A stretch of 35,787 bases of DNA from Lachnospiraceae bacterium (GTDB taxonomy: Bacteria > Bacillota > Clostridia > Lachnospirales > Lachnospiraceae): positions 1-35,787 of the forward strand of contig JAETTM010000042.1 of NCBI GenBank assembly GCA_021769135.1. Reading direction: 5' to 3'. A model generated the notes under the pieces. The model had not been told where the DNA came from. It searched no databases and saw nothing but the letters and a program-made list of their open reading frames with translations. Below are positions 24,628 through 35,109 of the stretch, piece by piece (position 1 is the stretch's first letter; each line of letters starts with the position of its first letter). Made by a program: the position numbers and the translations under genes.

Positions 24628-25473
24628 TCAATCTATGCCCGTCTGATGCCATTCTTTTCCGGGAGCCGTCAGACCATAATGCTCCAGCGCCCGGAAAAGC
24701 CCGTCATCGCCTATATCCGCCGTTATAAAGTCCGCATAAGGCTTTAACCGTTCATCCCCGTTGCCCATCACAATGCCTATGCCGCATTCCTGAATCATTT
24801 CCAAATCATTCAGGCTGTCGCCTATGGCCACGGTGTCCTCCATGCTTCCCCCTAAATAATTCATGATTTTCCGTATGCCCCCCGCTTTATTATTTCTCAT
24901 GGACAAAACTTCCACATTGTGCATCTTTTCCTTGCCGGGTATGCTGCACACGAACTGATATTTATCTTTATAATGTTCCTCTATCTCCTGCAGGCTCTTC
25001 TCATCCTCCGCATACAGACAGAACTTATAAATCACTTCCTTCTCCGGGTCGTAGGCATCCATACCGTGCACTGTCTTCTGCCGGAAAAACTCCCGTCCGG
25101 ACTCCCCATCCTTCCTGCCTGCAAAATAGTCCTGTATATCCCGATGCATATAAACTCCCGTTCTCCCTTCCATCACATAGGAAACCCCTTTGCTAAGGCA
25201 ATATTCCAAAGCCGGCTGCAATTCCTCCTCCGGCATAATATCCTCATAAATAACTTTTTCCCCAACCCGTGCATAAGCGCCCGCAGCCGCTATCACTCCA
25301 TCATACTTTATGTCCTTTACATGGTCCAGAAGGCAGCAGGAACGCCCTGTGCAGATAAAAATTTTATGCCCGGCCTCCCTGGCCAGCTCCACCCCCCGGT
25401 ATGCGCTTTCCGGAATCGCATTTTTACTATGGTCAAACAATGTTCCATCAATATCCAAAAATATATACTTCAT
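24628..25473 (-). CDS. HAD-superfamily phosphatase, Cof type
   Basis: 281 residues. The nucleophile motif IFLDIDGTLFD at the start, CTGRS (motif II) and GDSLNDLEMI plus GNGDERLKPYA (motifs III-IV) mark a class IIb HAD hydrolase, a cytosolic Mg2+-dependent phosphatase of sugar phosphates or FMN-like substrates. I chose MKYIFLDIDG at 25473; an ATG at 25485 is also possible and lies closer to the GGGG. The substrate is unknown. It lies between metQ and the SNF transporter on one strand. Confidence 0.92.
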   Translation of the reverse strand: MKYIFLDIDGTLFDHSKNAIPESAYRGVELAREAGHKIFICTGRSCCLLDHVKDIKYDGVIAAAGAYARVGEKVIYEDIMPEEELQPALEYCLSKGVSYVMEGRTGVYMHRDIQDYFAGRKDGESGREFFRQKTVHGMDAYDPEKEVIYKFCLYAEDEKSLQEIEEHYKDKYQFVCSIPGKEKMHNVEVLSMRNNKAGGIRKIMNYLGGSMEDTVAIGDSLNDLEMIQECGIGIVMGNGDERLKPYADFITADIGDDGLFRALEHYGLTAPGKEWHQTGID

Positions 25474-25599
25474 CTTTATAACCATGCCCCTTTCAAAGTC
25501 CGGAGACTTTAGTGCTACACCAAATGAGGGTGCGTCAAGACATACCTTTCCCGGCATCTCCCGCTTACACCCTCATACTTTTTATCTCTTTATCGAATT

Positions 25600-26409
25600 T
25601 TATTTAAAAGGTACTACAGAACCCTGGTATTTTTCATTGATAAAATTGCTGATTTCATCGGATTTTAACACTTCCACCAAAGCCTTTACTCCTTCGTTCC
25701 CTTCATTTCCTTCTTTCGCTACCACTACATTCACGTAGGTCTTGGCCGCTTCGGAGTCCGAAGTCTCATAAGCAAGCGCATCCGTCTGGGCATTCAGCCC
25801 TGCCTGCAGCGCGTAGTTTCCATTCAGCACTACGAAAGAAGTTTCCTCGATTACCCTTGCTACCTGTGCCGCTTCCAGCTCGATAATCTCCACATTGTGG
25901 GGATTTTCCGCGATATCGTTCTTAGTGGCTTCCATTCCCGCCCCATCTTTTAAGGTGATGATGCCATTATCCTGCAAAAGCAGCAAAGCCCTGGCCTCAT
26001 TAGTGGTATCGTTGGGAACCGCTATCGTCGCCCCATCGGAAATATTCGCCAAATCGGATTCCTTACCCCCATAAATTCCAAGGGGCTCGTAATGGATTTC
26101 CCCTACGCTGACAAGATGCGTTCCTTTTTCTTCATTGAAGCTGTTCAGATAAGGGGTGTGCTGGAAATAATTGCAGTCGAAATCGCCCGCTTCCACCACC
26201 TCATTGGGCTGTATATAATCGTTAAATACGGTAACCTGGAGCTCCCAGCCCTTTTCGGCCAGAAGCGGCTTCGCCGCCTCCAATATTTCAGAATGAGGAA
26301 CTTCCGTAGCCGCAACCGTAATCGTGCCGCCGTCCTTGGAGCCGCATCCTGCCAGTGCCCCTACGGCAAATACTGCCGCGATGAACAATAATCCTGCTTT
26401 CTTTTTCAT
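25600..26409 (-). CDS. metQ: methionine ABC transporter substrate-binding lipoprotein
   Basis: 269 residues of the NlpA/MetQ family. A lipoprotein signal with the lipobox LAGC (C22) anchors it to the outer face of the membrane. It binds methionine and passes it to MetI. Family segments: TEVPHSEIL, FDCNYFQHTPYLNSF, IAVPNDTTNEARALLLL and the closing SVVPFK. The start at 26409 follows GGAGGAAAAGG. A small 9-bp repeat encodes EGNEGNEG. It is the third gene of metNIQ. Confidence 0.96.
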   Translation of the reverse strand: MKKKAGLLFIAAVFAVGALAGCGSKDGGTITVAATEVPHSEILEAAKPLLAEKGWELQVTVFNDYIQPNEVVEAGDFDCNYFQHTPYLNSFNEEKGTHLVSVGEIHYEPLGIYGGKESDLANISDGATIAVPNDTTNEARALLLLQDNGIITLKDGAGMEATKNDIAENPHNVEIIELEAAQVARVIEETSFVVLNGNYALQAGLNAQTDALAYETSDSEAAKTYVNVVVAKEGNEGNEGVKALVEVLKSDEISNFINEKYQGSVVPFK

Positions 26410-26493
26410 AACCTTTTCCTCCTCTTTGCCGAACTGCCCTGTTTGGGTGCATTCCGCCATGTTTTAATATGTATTTGATTTTTTTATTAATTT

Positions 26494-27159
26494 CTACCCG
26501 GTAATCCTCTTGTCCATTTTCTTTGAAATCCTGGTGCCTATCCATTGAAGTATCTGCACCAGTATAATCAGCAATGCCACAGTTACCGCCATGATATCTA
26601 CCTGATACCGGTGATAGCCGTAACGTATGGCCACATCTCCCAGGCCGCCGCCGCCAACGGCCCCCGCCATGGCCGAATACCCAAGGATGGTGCCAAGGGC
26701 GATGGTCGCTCCCACAATCAACGAAGTCCTTGCCTCCATCAAAAGCACTTTCCAGACAATAGTACCAGTTCCTGCCCCCATGCTCTGGGCCGCTTCAACC
26801 ACGCCCCGGTCCACTTCCAGCAGGGAAGATTCCACCAGCCTGGCAATAAAAGGCGCCGCTGCCATGGTAAGGGGAACAATCGTCGCCGTAGCCCCATAGC
26901 TTTTCCCAACCACGAATCTGGTAAAAGGGATGAGCAGCATCAGCAAAATAAGGAACGGAATCGAACGCACCACATTTACCACCACATCTAATATTTTATA
27001 AACAACAGCATTGGGCTTTAATCCATCCTTTGCCGTAATAACCAGAAGAATCCCCATCGGCAGCCCGATAACATAAGCCAGTATCGTGGATACCAATGTC
27101 ATATATAAAGTTATGCCCGTCTCTTTTGCCAGCATCAGAATCATTGCGCTATCCCACAT
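26494..27159 (-). CDS. metI: methionine ABC transporter permease
   Basis: 221 residues, five membrane helices. The helix-loop before the last spans (VEAAQSMGAGTGTIVWKVLL) is the EAA loop that contacts MetN. Its start overlaps the end of metN by 11 bp, giving translational coupling. Confidence 0.96.
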   Translation of the reverse strand: MWDSAMILMLAKETGITLYMTLVSTILAYVIGLPMGILLVITAKDGLKPNAVVYKILDVVVNVVRSIPFLILLMLLIPFTRFVVGKSYGATATIVPLTMAAAPFIARLVESSLLEVDRGVVEAAQSMGAGTGTIVWKVLLMEARTSLIVGATIALGTILGYSAMAGAVGGGGLGDVAIRYGYHRYQVDIMAVTVALLIILVQILQWIGTRISKKMDKRITG

Positions 27160-28159
27160 AATTATCCAGCTCCTCCACTTCCAGTCTCCTATCCTTCAAA
27201 TAGGTAATCATTTTACCGGCTGTAATCTTATCCTCCGGAAGCTGCAAAACCATCTGCCCATGGGCTACCCCGCCGATATCCTTTGTATCCGCCAGCAGGA
27301 TGTTCACCGGCGTCTTGCATTCCAGCACCATATTGGCGATAACCGGCTCGAAGGAGGAATTCTCCTTGAACACGATACGGATACAATGCTTTCCTTTCAT
27401 TTCCTCATAGTTTCCGCCGTTCTGGAAAACCAGCCTCTTGGCAGCGGCTGAACGGGGCCTTGCAAATACCTCTTCCACCGTTCCCGTCTCCGCCAGGCTG
27501 CCCCCATCGATAATCGCCACATGGGTGCATATTTCCTGCACCACCGCCATTTCATGGGTGATAATAACGATTGTAATGCCGTATCTTACATTAATATCCT
27601 TTAAAAGCGCCAGTATGGATTTGGTTGTTGTAGGATCCAGCGCGCTTGTTGCCTCATCGCAAAGAAGAATCTTTGGGTTCGTGGCAAGAGCCCTGGCAAT
27701 GGCCACCCTCTGTTTCTGTCCGCCGGAAAGCTGGGCCGGATATGCGCCCGCTTTTTCGGAAAGCCCTACGATTTCCAACAGTTCTTTCGCCTTTTCTCTG
27801 GCTTCCTTTTTCTTCTTCCCCACTATCTCCAAAGGGAAACAGATATTATCCAGTACAGTCCTTTGCATCAGCAGATTAAAATGCTGGAAAATCATAGCGA
27901 TTTGCGTGCGCATGAGCCGCAGCTCTTTGTCCGGCAAAGAAGAAAGATCCTTCCCTTCCACGATTACCGTTCCTTCCGTAGGTTTTTCCAGAAAGTTCAG
28001 GCAACGCACAAGAGTGCTTTTCCCCGCACCGCTCATTCCGATAATTCCGTAGATTTCGCCCCTGTGAATCTCAAGGTTAATCCCCTTCAGGGCCTCCACC
28101 GTATTCTCTTTTCCAACAAATGTCTTGCTGACATCTTTGACCTGTATCATCGTTTCCAT
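27149..28159 (-). CDS. metN: methionine ABC transporter ATP-binding protein
   Basis: 336 residues. Walker A GMSGAGKST, Q-loop, signature LSGGQKQRVAIARAL, Walker B ILLCDEATSALD and H-loop IITHEMAVV give a full ABC ATPase. The C-terminal 90 residues form the NIL domain that lets methionine inhibit import. The start METMIQVKDVSK follows GGGG at 5 bases; MIQVKDV at 28150 is possible. It heads metNIQ, with its own promoter in the 103-bp space after cysK and no room for an S-box riboswitch. Confidence 0.97.
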   Translation of the reverse strand: METMIQVKDVSKTFVGKENTVEALKGINLEIHRGEIYGIIGMSGAGKSTLVRCLNFLEKPTEGTVIVEGKDLSSLPDKELRLMRTQIAMIFQHFNLLMQRTVLDNICFPLEIVGKKKKEAREKAKELLEIVGLSEKAGAYPAQLSGGQKQRVAIARALATNPKILLCDEATSALDPTTTKSILALLKDINVRYGITIVIITHEMAVVQEICTHVAIIDGGSLAETGTVEEVFARPRSAAAKRLVFQNGGNYEEMKGKHCIRIVFKENSSFEPVIANMVLECKTPVNILLADTKDIGGVAHGQMVLQLPEDKITAGKMITYLKDRRLEVEELDNYVG

Positions 28160-28201
28160 AACTGCCCCGCTCTTTCTATGCTTAGAAACTGTTCGTTAAT
28201 A

Positions 28202-28238
28202 CAGTCCGTATCATACCACAGACTGACAATTTCTGCAA
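28202..28238 (-). promoter_or_regulatory. metN promoter with overlapping inverted repeat
   Basis: Minus strand TTGCAG (28233-28238), 17 bp, TATGAT (28210-28215) preceded by TGG. CAGTCCGT (28202-28209) and ACAGACTG (28218-28225) form an inverted repeat with one mismatch centred on the -10, a plausible repressor site. Confidence 0.7.
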
Positions 28239-28262
28239 GTTTATGTTCGGGATTTCCGCCTA

Positions 28263-29198
28263 TTATTCCGCAAACATCGGGGTAGAAAGATATCTGTCTC
28301 CTGAATCCGGCAATAAGGCCACGATAGTCTTCCCTTTGTTTTCTTCCCTCTTTGCCAGTTCCACAGCCGCCCACAGCGCTGCGCCCGAGGAAATTCCCAC
28401 CAGTATCCCTTCCTTCACCGCGGCCTTTTTCCCTGCCGCGAATGCATCTTCATTTTTTACGCGGATAACTTCGTCATATACATTCGTGTTCAGAACCTTA
28501 GGCACAAAGCCGGCCCCGATTCCCTGTATTTTGTGGGAACCTGGATTCCCCCCTGAAAGCACCGGGGATGAGTCAGGCTCTACGGCCGCTATTTTTACCT
28601 TGGGGTTCTTTGATTTCAAAAACGTTCCTACCCCGGTAATCGTTCCGCCGGTACCCACTCCCGCTACAAAGATATCCACTTTCCCATTGGTATCTTCCCA
28701 TATTTCCGGACCCGTAGTCGCCGCATGTACCGCAGGGTTGGCCGGATTGTCGAACTGGCCTAAGATGACCGCCCCCGGAATGCTCTCTTTCAGTTCTTCC
28801 GCTTTCTCAATGGCTCCTTTCATCCCTTTCGCCCCTTCGGTGAGGACAAGCTCCGCCCCATAAGCTTTCAGCAGATTCCTACGCTCCACGCTCATCGTAT
28901 CAGGCAGAGTGAGGATTGTCCGGTAGCCCCTGGCCGCTGCCACAGCCGCCAGGCCGATGCCCGTATTTCCCGATGTGGGTTCTATAATGGTTGCCCCCTT
29001 CTTCAAAAGCCCTTTTTTCTCCCCGTCTTCAATCATGGCCAAAGCCACCCTGTCCTTGACGCTTCCTGCCGGGTTAAGATATTCCAATTTCGCCAGAATC
29101 ACCGCCCCGTCTATGCCTTCCGCCTCAGAGAAATTCCTTACCTCCAGCAAAGGAGTCTTCCCTATTAATTCCGTTGCGCTTTTTTTTACCTTAGACAT
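28263..29198 (-). CDS. cysK: cysteine synthase (O-acetylserine sulfhydrylase)
   Basis: 311 residues. It makes cysteine from O-acetylserine and sulfide with PLP. The PLP lysine is K48 in NPAGSVKDR, followed by [11 protein letters not shown] (substrate loop), GTGGTITG (phosphate site) and [12 protein letters not shown] near the end. GAGGAGG precedes the ATG at 29198. The neighbouring metNIQ and the Rrf2-type regulator form a sulfur amino-acid neighbourhood. Confidence 0.97.
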   Translation of the reverse strand: MSKVKKSATELIGKTPLLEVRNFSEAEGIDGAVILAKLEYLNPAGSVKDRVALAMIEDGEKKGLLKKGATIIEPTSGNTGIGLAAVAAARGYRTILTLPDTMSVERRNLLKAYGAELVLTEGAKGMKGAIEKAEELKESIPGAVILGQFDNPANPAVHAATTGPEIWEDTNGKVDIFVAGVGTGGTITGVGTFLKSKNPKVKIAAVEPDSSPVLSGGNPGSHKIQGIGAGFVPKVLNTNVYDEVIRVKNEDAFAAGKKAAVKEGILVGISSGAALWAAVELAKREENKGKTIVALLPDSGDRYLSTPMFAE

Positions 29199-29241
29199 TT
29201 TATCATCCTCCTCTTGGGTCGAATGCAACAGCCCTTTTTAT

Positions 29242-29304
29242 TTCCCAGTATCTTACTAGGAATATTATGAAATAGATGATATCATTTATTGGAAAAAGTG
29301 TCAA
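29242..29304 (-). promoter_or_regulatory. cysK promoter and downstream operator
   Basis: Minus strand TTGACA (29299-29304), 17 bp, TATCAT (29276-29281). Between the -10 and the gene, TTCCCAGTA-tct-TACTAGGAA (29242-29262) is an inverted repeat with 8 of 9 matches, well placed to block transcription. An Rrf2/CymR-type protein is a candidate binder (inference). Confidence 0.75.
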
Positions 29305-29374
29305 CTTATTTTTTACAGTGATGCCCGGAAAAAAGGCTGCCATTTCACTTGCGAATCGGTTCATAGATATGGGA

Positions 29375-29396
29375 AAACCGCCACGAATGGCGGTTT
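29375..29396 (-). terminator. terminator of the beta-glucoside operon
   Basis: AAACCGCC-acgaat-GGCGGTTT: an 8-bp perfect stem followed on the minus strand by TTCCC after the paired T-run. It lies just beyond the last gene of the operon. Confidence 0.7.
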
Positions 29397-29448
29397 AAAA
29401 AGTATTGGCATGGATATCTATGACTTCTGCCCCATCCAGTTCCCGATT

Positions 29449-30171
29449 CTATCCCTGCCGCAAAAGGCTGGCGGCGTCTTTATCGGCAATTACCGTAAAA
29501 TTAGGGTGCAGACGCAGCAGGGAGCTGGGCACTTCTTCACATACGGGGCCTTCCAATACCTTTTTTAATATTTCGGCCTTTTCCAAGCCGCTGACAATCA
29601 TGACGATGTTCTTGCAGCCCATAACCGTAGCCGGTCCAAATGTGACGTAATAATCGGCCATTTTATCCGTTCCGCCGCTTAAAAATGCCAGCCGTTTTTC
29701 TATTCGTTCATTCAGATAGTTGCTCACTGCACGGCACCCTTCCCCAAAGCCGTTCAGCGTTCCCGACAGGTTTCCGCAAAAATGCCCGTCTAGCCCTAAA
29801 CCAAGCATAATCATATCTATCCCGCCATCTTCTTTCAGCTTTTTATCATAGTCCGCATAATTCTTCTCGCCAAAGATTTCGATTTGGGCCTCATCAATCA
29901 TGCATGGATGAAAGAACAAACGGTTCAGCGTATCCATTGTCAGGCTCGGTCCGCCCTTTACCGGGATTTCATCGAAATTATAGTAATGAACATTTTCAAA
30001 TCTGTTATTCTTCAAAAAATCCCTGATAATTTCATACATTCCAGCAGGGGTCTTCCCTCCCGTGACCGCCAGGTTCACCCGTTTGTTTTTCCCTTTCACA
30101 ATCCATCCCATCAGTTCCATGGCGGCAACACGGCTCATATTTTCATAATCTTCCGTAATGATTAAGTTCAT
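29449..30171 (-). CDS. NagB / 6-phosphogluconolactonase-like sugar-phosphate enzyme
   Basis: 240 residues of the glucosamine-6-phosphate isomerase/6-phosphogluconolactonase superfamily. VTGGKTPAGMYE (phosphate loop, 37-47), the NFDE pair (D67-E68) and GLGLDGHFCGNLSG (D128, H130) are visible. The Asn-Glu-Pro that carries a catalytic acid in true NagB is replaced by NLSG, so classic deaminase activity is doubtful. As last gene of a beta-glucoside PTS operon it probably acts on a 6-phosphosugar or its lactone. It starts 29 bp after the GH1 stop. Confidence 0.85.
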   Translation of the reverse strand: MNLIITEDYENMSRVAAMELMGWIVKGKNKRVNLAVTGGKTPAGMYEIIRDFLKNNRFENVHYYNFDEIPVKGGPSLTMDTLNRLFFHPCMIDEAQIEIFGEKNYADYDKKLKEDGGIDMIMLGLGLDGHFCGNLSGTLNGFGEGCRAVSNYLNERIEKRLAFLSGGTDKMADYYVTFGPATVMGCKNIVMIVSGLEKAEILKKVLEGPVCEEVPSSLLRLHPNFTVIADKDAASLLRQG

Positions 30172-30199
30172 TTTTTACTCCATTTCTGCGCGGCTTAAA

Positions 30200-31720
<1,521 letters not shown>

Positions 31721-31781
31721 TTCTTCTATGGCCTATACATCTTGCATCTTATATGTCCTTTTCCCGTGTCTTTCTATCTAT

Positions 31782-31795
31782 AGGAAACGTTATCA
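31782..31795. promoter_or_regulatory. possible cre (CcpA) site
   Basis: AGGAAACGTTATCA matches 12 of 14 positions of the CcpA consensus TGWAANCGNTNWCA. It lies between the EIIBC and GH1 genes, not at the main promoter, so its role is unclear. Confidence 0.3.
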
Positions 31796-31820
31796 ATTTT
31801 TCTTTTTAACGTTCCCAATC

Positions 31821-33212
31821 CTATATCACATTTTTCTTTTCCGCTTCTATCGCTCTTTCATCTTTCCCAATATTCTCATCGAATCCCAGTATATAAGTCA
31901 GCACTGCCGTCAATACGAAAGAAATCGCCAGGCCAATCAGCATCACCGGTATGGAGCCTGTATAAACCGGCAGGGAGATGATGGACGGCATGGCAAAGCT
32001 AATTGCCTTTGCCCCCATTATAGCTACGAAGGCGCCGGATACCCCTCCGCCGATGCACAGGGCAATCAACGGCCTCTTAAAGCGGAAAGCAACCCCATAC
32101 AACGCGGGCTCCGTTACCCCGATAAATGCAGATATGAAAGAAGAAAATACCGCCGTCTTATTATTTTCCTTCTTCGCCCTCAAGAAAGCGCCGAAGCACA
32201 TCCCTGCCGCTGCCATGGTTGCCACGCAATGCACCGGCCCAAGCATATCATAGCCTAAAGTTTCAATATTATTAATCATAACAGGAGACAGCATCATATG
32301 TGTTCCTGTGAAAACCACAAGCGGACGGGTCGCGCCATCAATCAGGCCGCCCAGCCAAGGCGCTGTTGTAAACAGCCATTTGAAAAATTCGCCCACATAA
32401 ATGCCCGCATTGTATCCAATCGGCCCGATAACTACCAGGTTTAACGGAGCCATTACAAGCAATGTGCCTATAGGAACTACAACCACCCGCAGAAAGCTTG
32501 GCGTATGCTTGCTTAACCACTTATGTAAATAACTCATAATCCAAACCGAAATAATAATCGGCAGTACGCTGGAAGAATATTTTACCAGATAAAAGTTCAG
32601 CCCAAACAGGGATGACTGGGTGCCGGCCCCTTCCAGTACGCTGGGGTACATATAAATACCGGCCAGAATCAACGCCATCACTTCATTTGTCTTAAATTTT
32701 TTGGTGCTGGTAAATGCCAGAATAAAGGGCAGGAAATAAAATACGGAATCGGCTGCGGCATTCAATATCAGATACAGCCCTGTATCGGTGGCTATCCATC
32801 CATAATTTGCCAGCAGGGTCAGCAGCCCCTTTAACACACCGGCACCGGCAAAGGCGGTAACAACCGGCGCAAAAACGCCGCTGATAACCTCGAACAAAAC
32901 GCCGATGCTGAACTTCCCCTTTTTCCCGGTATCCAGGTTTTCGTCAATTGCCGCTTCCTTTTCAATTCCCGCCATTTTACAAATTTCCTCATATACATCA
33001 GGAACCGTTTCCCCTATGATTACCTGAAACTGCCCATTCTGTATCATTGTTCCCAATACGCCGGGAATCGCTTCTACTTCCGACTGCTTCGCCAGGCTCT
33101 GGTCCTTTAAGTTGAAACGCAGACGCGTCATGCAATGTACTAAAAATTCAATGTTGTCTTTTCCTCCCACCTTTTCGAGAATAGCGGAAGCTTTCTTTTT
33201 GTTGTCAGCCAT
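31821..33212 (-). CDS. PTS beta-glucoside-type EIIBC permease
   Basis: 463 residues. The N-terminal EIIB domain has the phospho-Cys C27 in VHCMTRLRF. The following EIIC domain (about 105-440) is polytopic with GAGVLKGLL, a hallmark of the glucose/glucoside superfamily, and a central HMMLSPVM segment. It imports and phosphorylates a beta-glucoside, taking phosphate from the separately encoded EIIA (34281). No EIIA domain is fused, unlike BglP. It precedes the GH1 gene that hydrolyses the product. Confidence 0.95.
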   Translation of the reverse strand: MADNKKKASAILEKVGGKDNIEFLVHCMTRLRFNLKDQSLAKQSEVEAIPGVLGTMIQNGQFQVIIGETVPDVYEEICKMAGIEKEAAIDENLDTGKKGKFSIGVLFEVISGVFAPVVTAFAGAGVLKGLLTLLANYGWIATDTGLYLILNAAADSVFYFLPFILAFTSTKKFKTNEVMALILAGIYMYPSVLEGAGTQSSLFGLNFYLVKYSSSVLPIIISVWIMSYLHKWLSKHTPSFLRVVVVPIGTLLVMAPLNLVVIGPIGYNAGIYVGEFFKWLFTTAPWLGGLIDGATRPLVVFTGTHMMLSPVMINNIETLGYDMLGPVHCVATMAAAGMCFGAFLRAKKENNKTAVFSSFISAFIGVTEPALYGVAFRFKRPLIALCIGGGVSGAFVAIMGAKAISFAMPSIISLPVYTGSIPVMLIGLAISFVLTAVLTYILGFDENIGKDERAIEAEKKNVI

Positions 33213-33251
33213 TTTGATTATCCTTCCTTTCTGTTTTTGATATATTTATTT

Positions 33252-33277
33252 ACAGTATACTGCGCGCCATATACTGT
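33252..33277. repeat. inverted repeat before the EIIBC gene
   Basis: ACAGTATA-ctgcgcgcca-TATACTGT with perfect 8-bp arms, 40 bp before the EIIBC start. It may be an mRNA hairpin that sets expression of the downstream genes or an operator. Confidence 0.5.
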
Positions 33278-33343
33278 CTCTTCCTCGTTATATTGCCGGA
33301 ACTGAACCAATGTCATTTAGTTAACGCCTTAGCCAGCTATCGT

Positions 33344-34180
33344 TTAATTGATTTCCTTTGCATATAACTGATTAACATGTATCATCAAATATAAAAGTTC
33401 CTCGTGGGGGCACCGCTCCCCGAATTCCTGCTCCATATAATCGTCAATCTTTGCCACACACTTCCTGATTTCCGGGTTCTTTTCCTTCATACTCTGGTAA
33501 AGCTCCTCATTGCTGTCATAGAACTCCTCATTTCTTTCCTTGCGCTGGACAAAATACTTCACATGGTTCTTAAAACGGAAGTAATGAAAACTGTTTTTGT
33601 CCACCGCAAGGCCGAAATAATCCTCCACTAACCCTGTTACTTCCCGGATAATCCTTGTTGTGCGGTCAGGGTTCTTTTCAGGCACCTTTTTTTCCCCTTC
33701 CAGCGCATTGAGAAAATGCATGGTAATGCTGGTCACCTCCCCCCGGCCAAGGTGTACTTTCATCTTTTCATTTATTTTACGGACAAACCATTTGGATATC
33801 TCTGTCAGCTCCGGATACTCATATTCCATCTCATAGGAATACGGAAGCGTCACATTCATCCCTTTGCGTTCCCTCTCAATCGAAAAGTTAATATGGTCGG
33901 CCAAGACAAAAACAAGATTGGGATTCATCCTCCCTTTTATCCTTGTTTTGGCAATATCTAAAAGCTTTGTAACCAGAAGAAATATTTTATCCGGGATTTC
34001 TGTCAGCAGCCCGTAATATCTCCTGTCGATATCATAATAGGTTCTGTCTATTTTTGATAAATCTTTCAGCTCATAAGGTATTTCCCCAAATCCGACTCCC
34101 CGGCCGAAAATAACCACTTCCCGGTTATTGCCATCCAGGCCTATCGCCACATTATTGTTTATCTTCTTTATTACCTTCAT
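33344..34180 (-). CDS. licT: LicT/BglG-family transcriptional antiterminator
   Basis: 278 residues. The N-terminal RNA-binding domain (MKVIKKINNNVAIGLDGNNR, 1-55) is followed by PRD1 (phospho-His H96 in DHINFS and H155 in MHFLNA) and PRD2 (H206 in KNHVKYF and H268 in MIHVNQLY). PTS phosphorylation of these sets its dimerisation. It binds the RAT at 34858-34887 to prevent termination. I chose the ATG at 34180, after GGAGAAGG. The protein acts in the cytosol on its own operon. Confidence 0.94.
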   Translation of the reverse strand: MKVIKKINNNVAIGLDGNNREVVIFGRGVGFGEIPYELKDLSKIDRTYYDIDRRYYGLLTEIPDKIFLLVTKLLDIAKTRIKGRMNPNLVFVLADHINFSIERERKGMNVTLPYSYEMEYEYPELTEISKWFVRKINEKMKVHLGRGEVTSITMHFLNALEGEKKVPEKNPDRTTRIIREVTGLVEDYFGLAVDKNSFHYFRFKNHVKYFVQRKERNEEFYDSNEELYQSMKEKNPEIRKCVAKIDDYMEQEFGERCPHEELLYLMIHVNQLYAKEIN

Positions 34181-34280
34181 GAAATCCTTCTCCTGATTCC
34201 TTTCCACCCCTCACTGGCCATCCGATGCCGTATCCCCGCTCTTCCCCAGGGGCTACTTCGCTGGTTCTATCCGCTAGATT

Positions 34281-34751
34281 CTACCCTTCCAGGACAGCGT
34301 CTCCCGCATTTACCTTTTCCCCATATACTTTCAAGTCAATTTCTTTCTCATCCCCGCCGGTAAAAATCACCATAGTGGTCATATCAATCCCCTTTTTTTC
34401 CAGCAGTTCCCTGTCAAAGCGGATGACCGGCTCCCCTGCTCTGACCTTTTTGCCCTGCTTTGCCAGTACGGTAAAGCCTTCCCCCTTCAATTCAACCGTA
34501 TCCAGGCCGATATGTACTAACAGCTCCACACCGGCTTTCGTCTTCATACCGAAAGCATGCTTTGTCGCCGGAATCATAACGATTTCCCCATCCACCGGCG
34601 CTACTGCCGTATCGTTCTCCGGTATCACTGCAAACCCGTCTCCCATCATCTTAGAGGAAAATACTTTATCCGCCACTTCCTCCAAACGGATGCACTTCCC
34701 TGTCACCGGAGCCGCCACCGCACCGCTTTCCTTCCTCAAAAAGCCAAACAT
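34281..34751 (-). CDS. PTS EIIA, glucose family
   Basis: 156 residues, one Crr-like EIIA domain. The phospho-His is H80 in ELLVHIGLDTVEL, with the partner His 65 in KHAFGMKT. It accepts phosphate from HPr and hands it to the EIIB of 31821. AAGGAGG precedes the ATG. It is the first gene of the operon, right after the LicT-controlled terminator. Confidence 0.94.
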   Translation of the reverse strand: MFGFLRKESGAVAAPVTGKCIRLEEVADKVFSSKMMGDGFAVIPENDTAVAPVDGEIVMIPATKHAFGMKTKAGVELLVHIGLDTVELKGEGFTVLAKQGKKVRAGEPVIRFDRELLEKKGIDMTTMVIFTGGDEKEIDLKVYGEKVNAGDAVLEG

Positions 34752-34824
34752 AATCCCTTTCCTCCTTCGGTTTGAAATATTCGTTCATACGTTTATATGC
34801 TATTGTTTCTAAGATATAAATGCA

Positions 34825-34887
34825 TAAAAAAACTCTCCGAACACATACCCTGATACAAAGGTAATGCCTCGAAGAGTTACAATCCTT
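34825..34887 (-). promoter_or_regulatory. LicT RAT site and overlapping terminator
   Basis: On the minus strand AAGGATTGTAACTCTTCGAG and the following gcattacctt (34858-34887) match the ribonucleic antiterminator of LicT/SacY operons (GGATTGT-AC...GGCA..ACC). Its AACTCTTCGA (34869-34878) also pairs with TTCGGAGAGTT (34831-34841), which is followed by seven T (34826-34832 region). Bound LicT stabilises the RAT hairpin and prevents the terminator. Confidence 0.9.
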
Positions 34888-34922
34888 ATCTGTTATAAAT
34901 GCTTTATGTATTAACTGTTTTA

Positions 34923-34951
34923 TTTATATCATAGATGTCATTTAATGTCAA
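34923..34951 (-). promoter_or_regulatory. promoter of the beta-glucoside operon
   Basis: Minus strand TTGACA (34946-34951), 17-bp spacer, TATAAA (34923-34928), followed by the RAT about 35 bp further on. Confidence 0.85.
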
Positions 34952-35109
34952 GTACTTTTTATCATTATTTCATATTGATTGACAACAATTTAACCCGAAG
35001 CGGCGCGGCAAGCCGTATGTTCTGCGGGCAGCCTTCCGCCGATACAGCGTTTGGTTTTACAGTGCTGTGAAAAACGGCAACTTTACTCATGAAATAGTTC
35101 ATCCGGTTT
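34952..35109. other. intergenic stretch after the Rpn-like gene
   Basis: No gene is supported. The minus strand has a short frame that starts inside the nuclease-like gene without a ribosome site; its sequence looks like a non-coding repeat tail. No terminator was evident. Confidence 0.4.

Noticed and set aside
28160-28262. SAM riboswitch before metN
   Set aside because: The gap of 103 bp holds a promoter and no conserved S-box helices or terminator.
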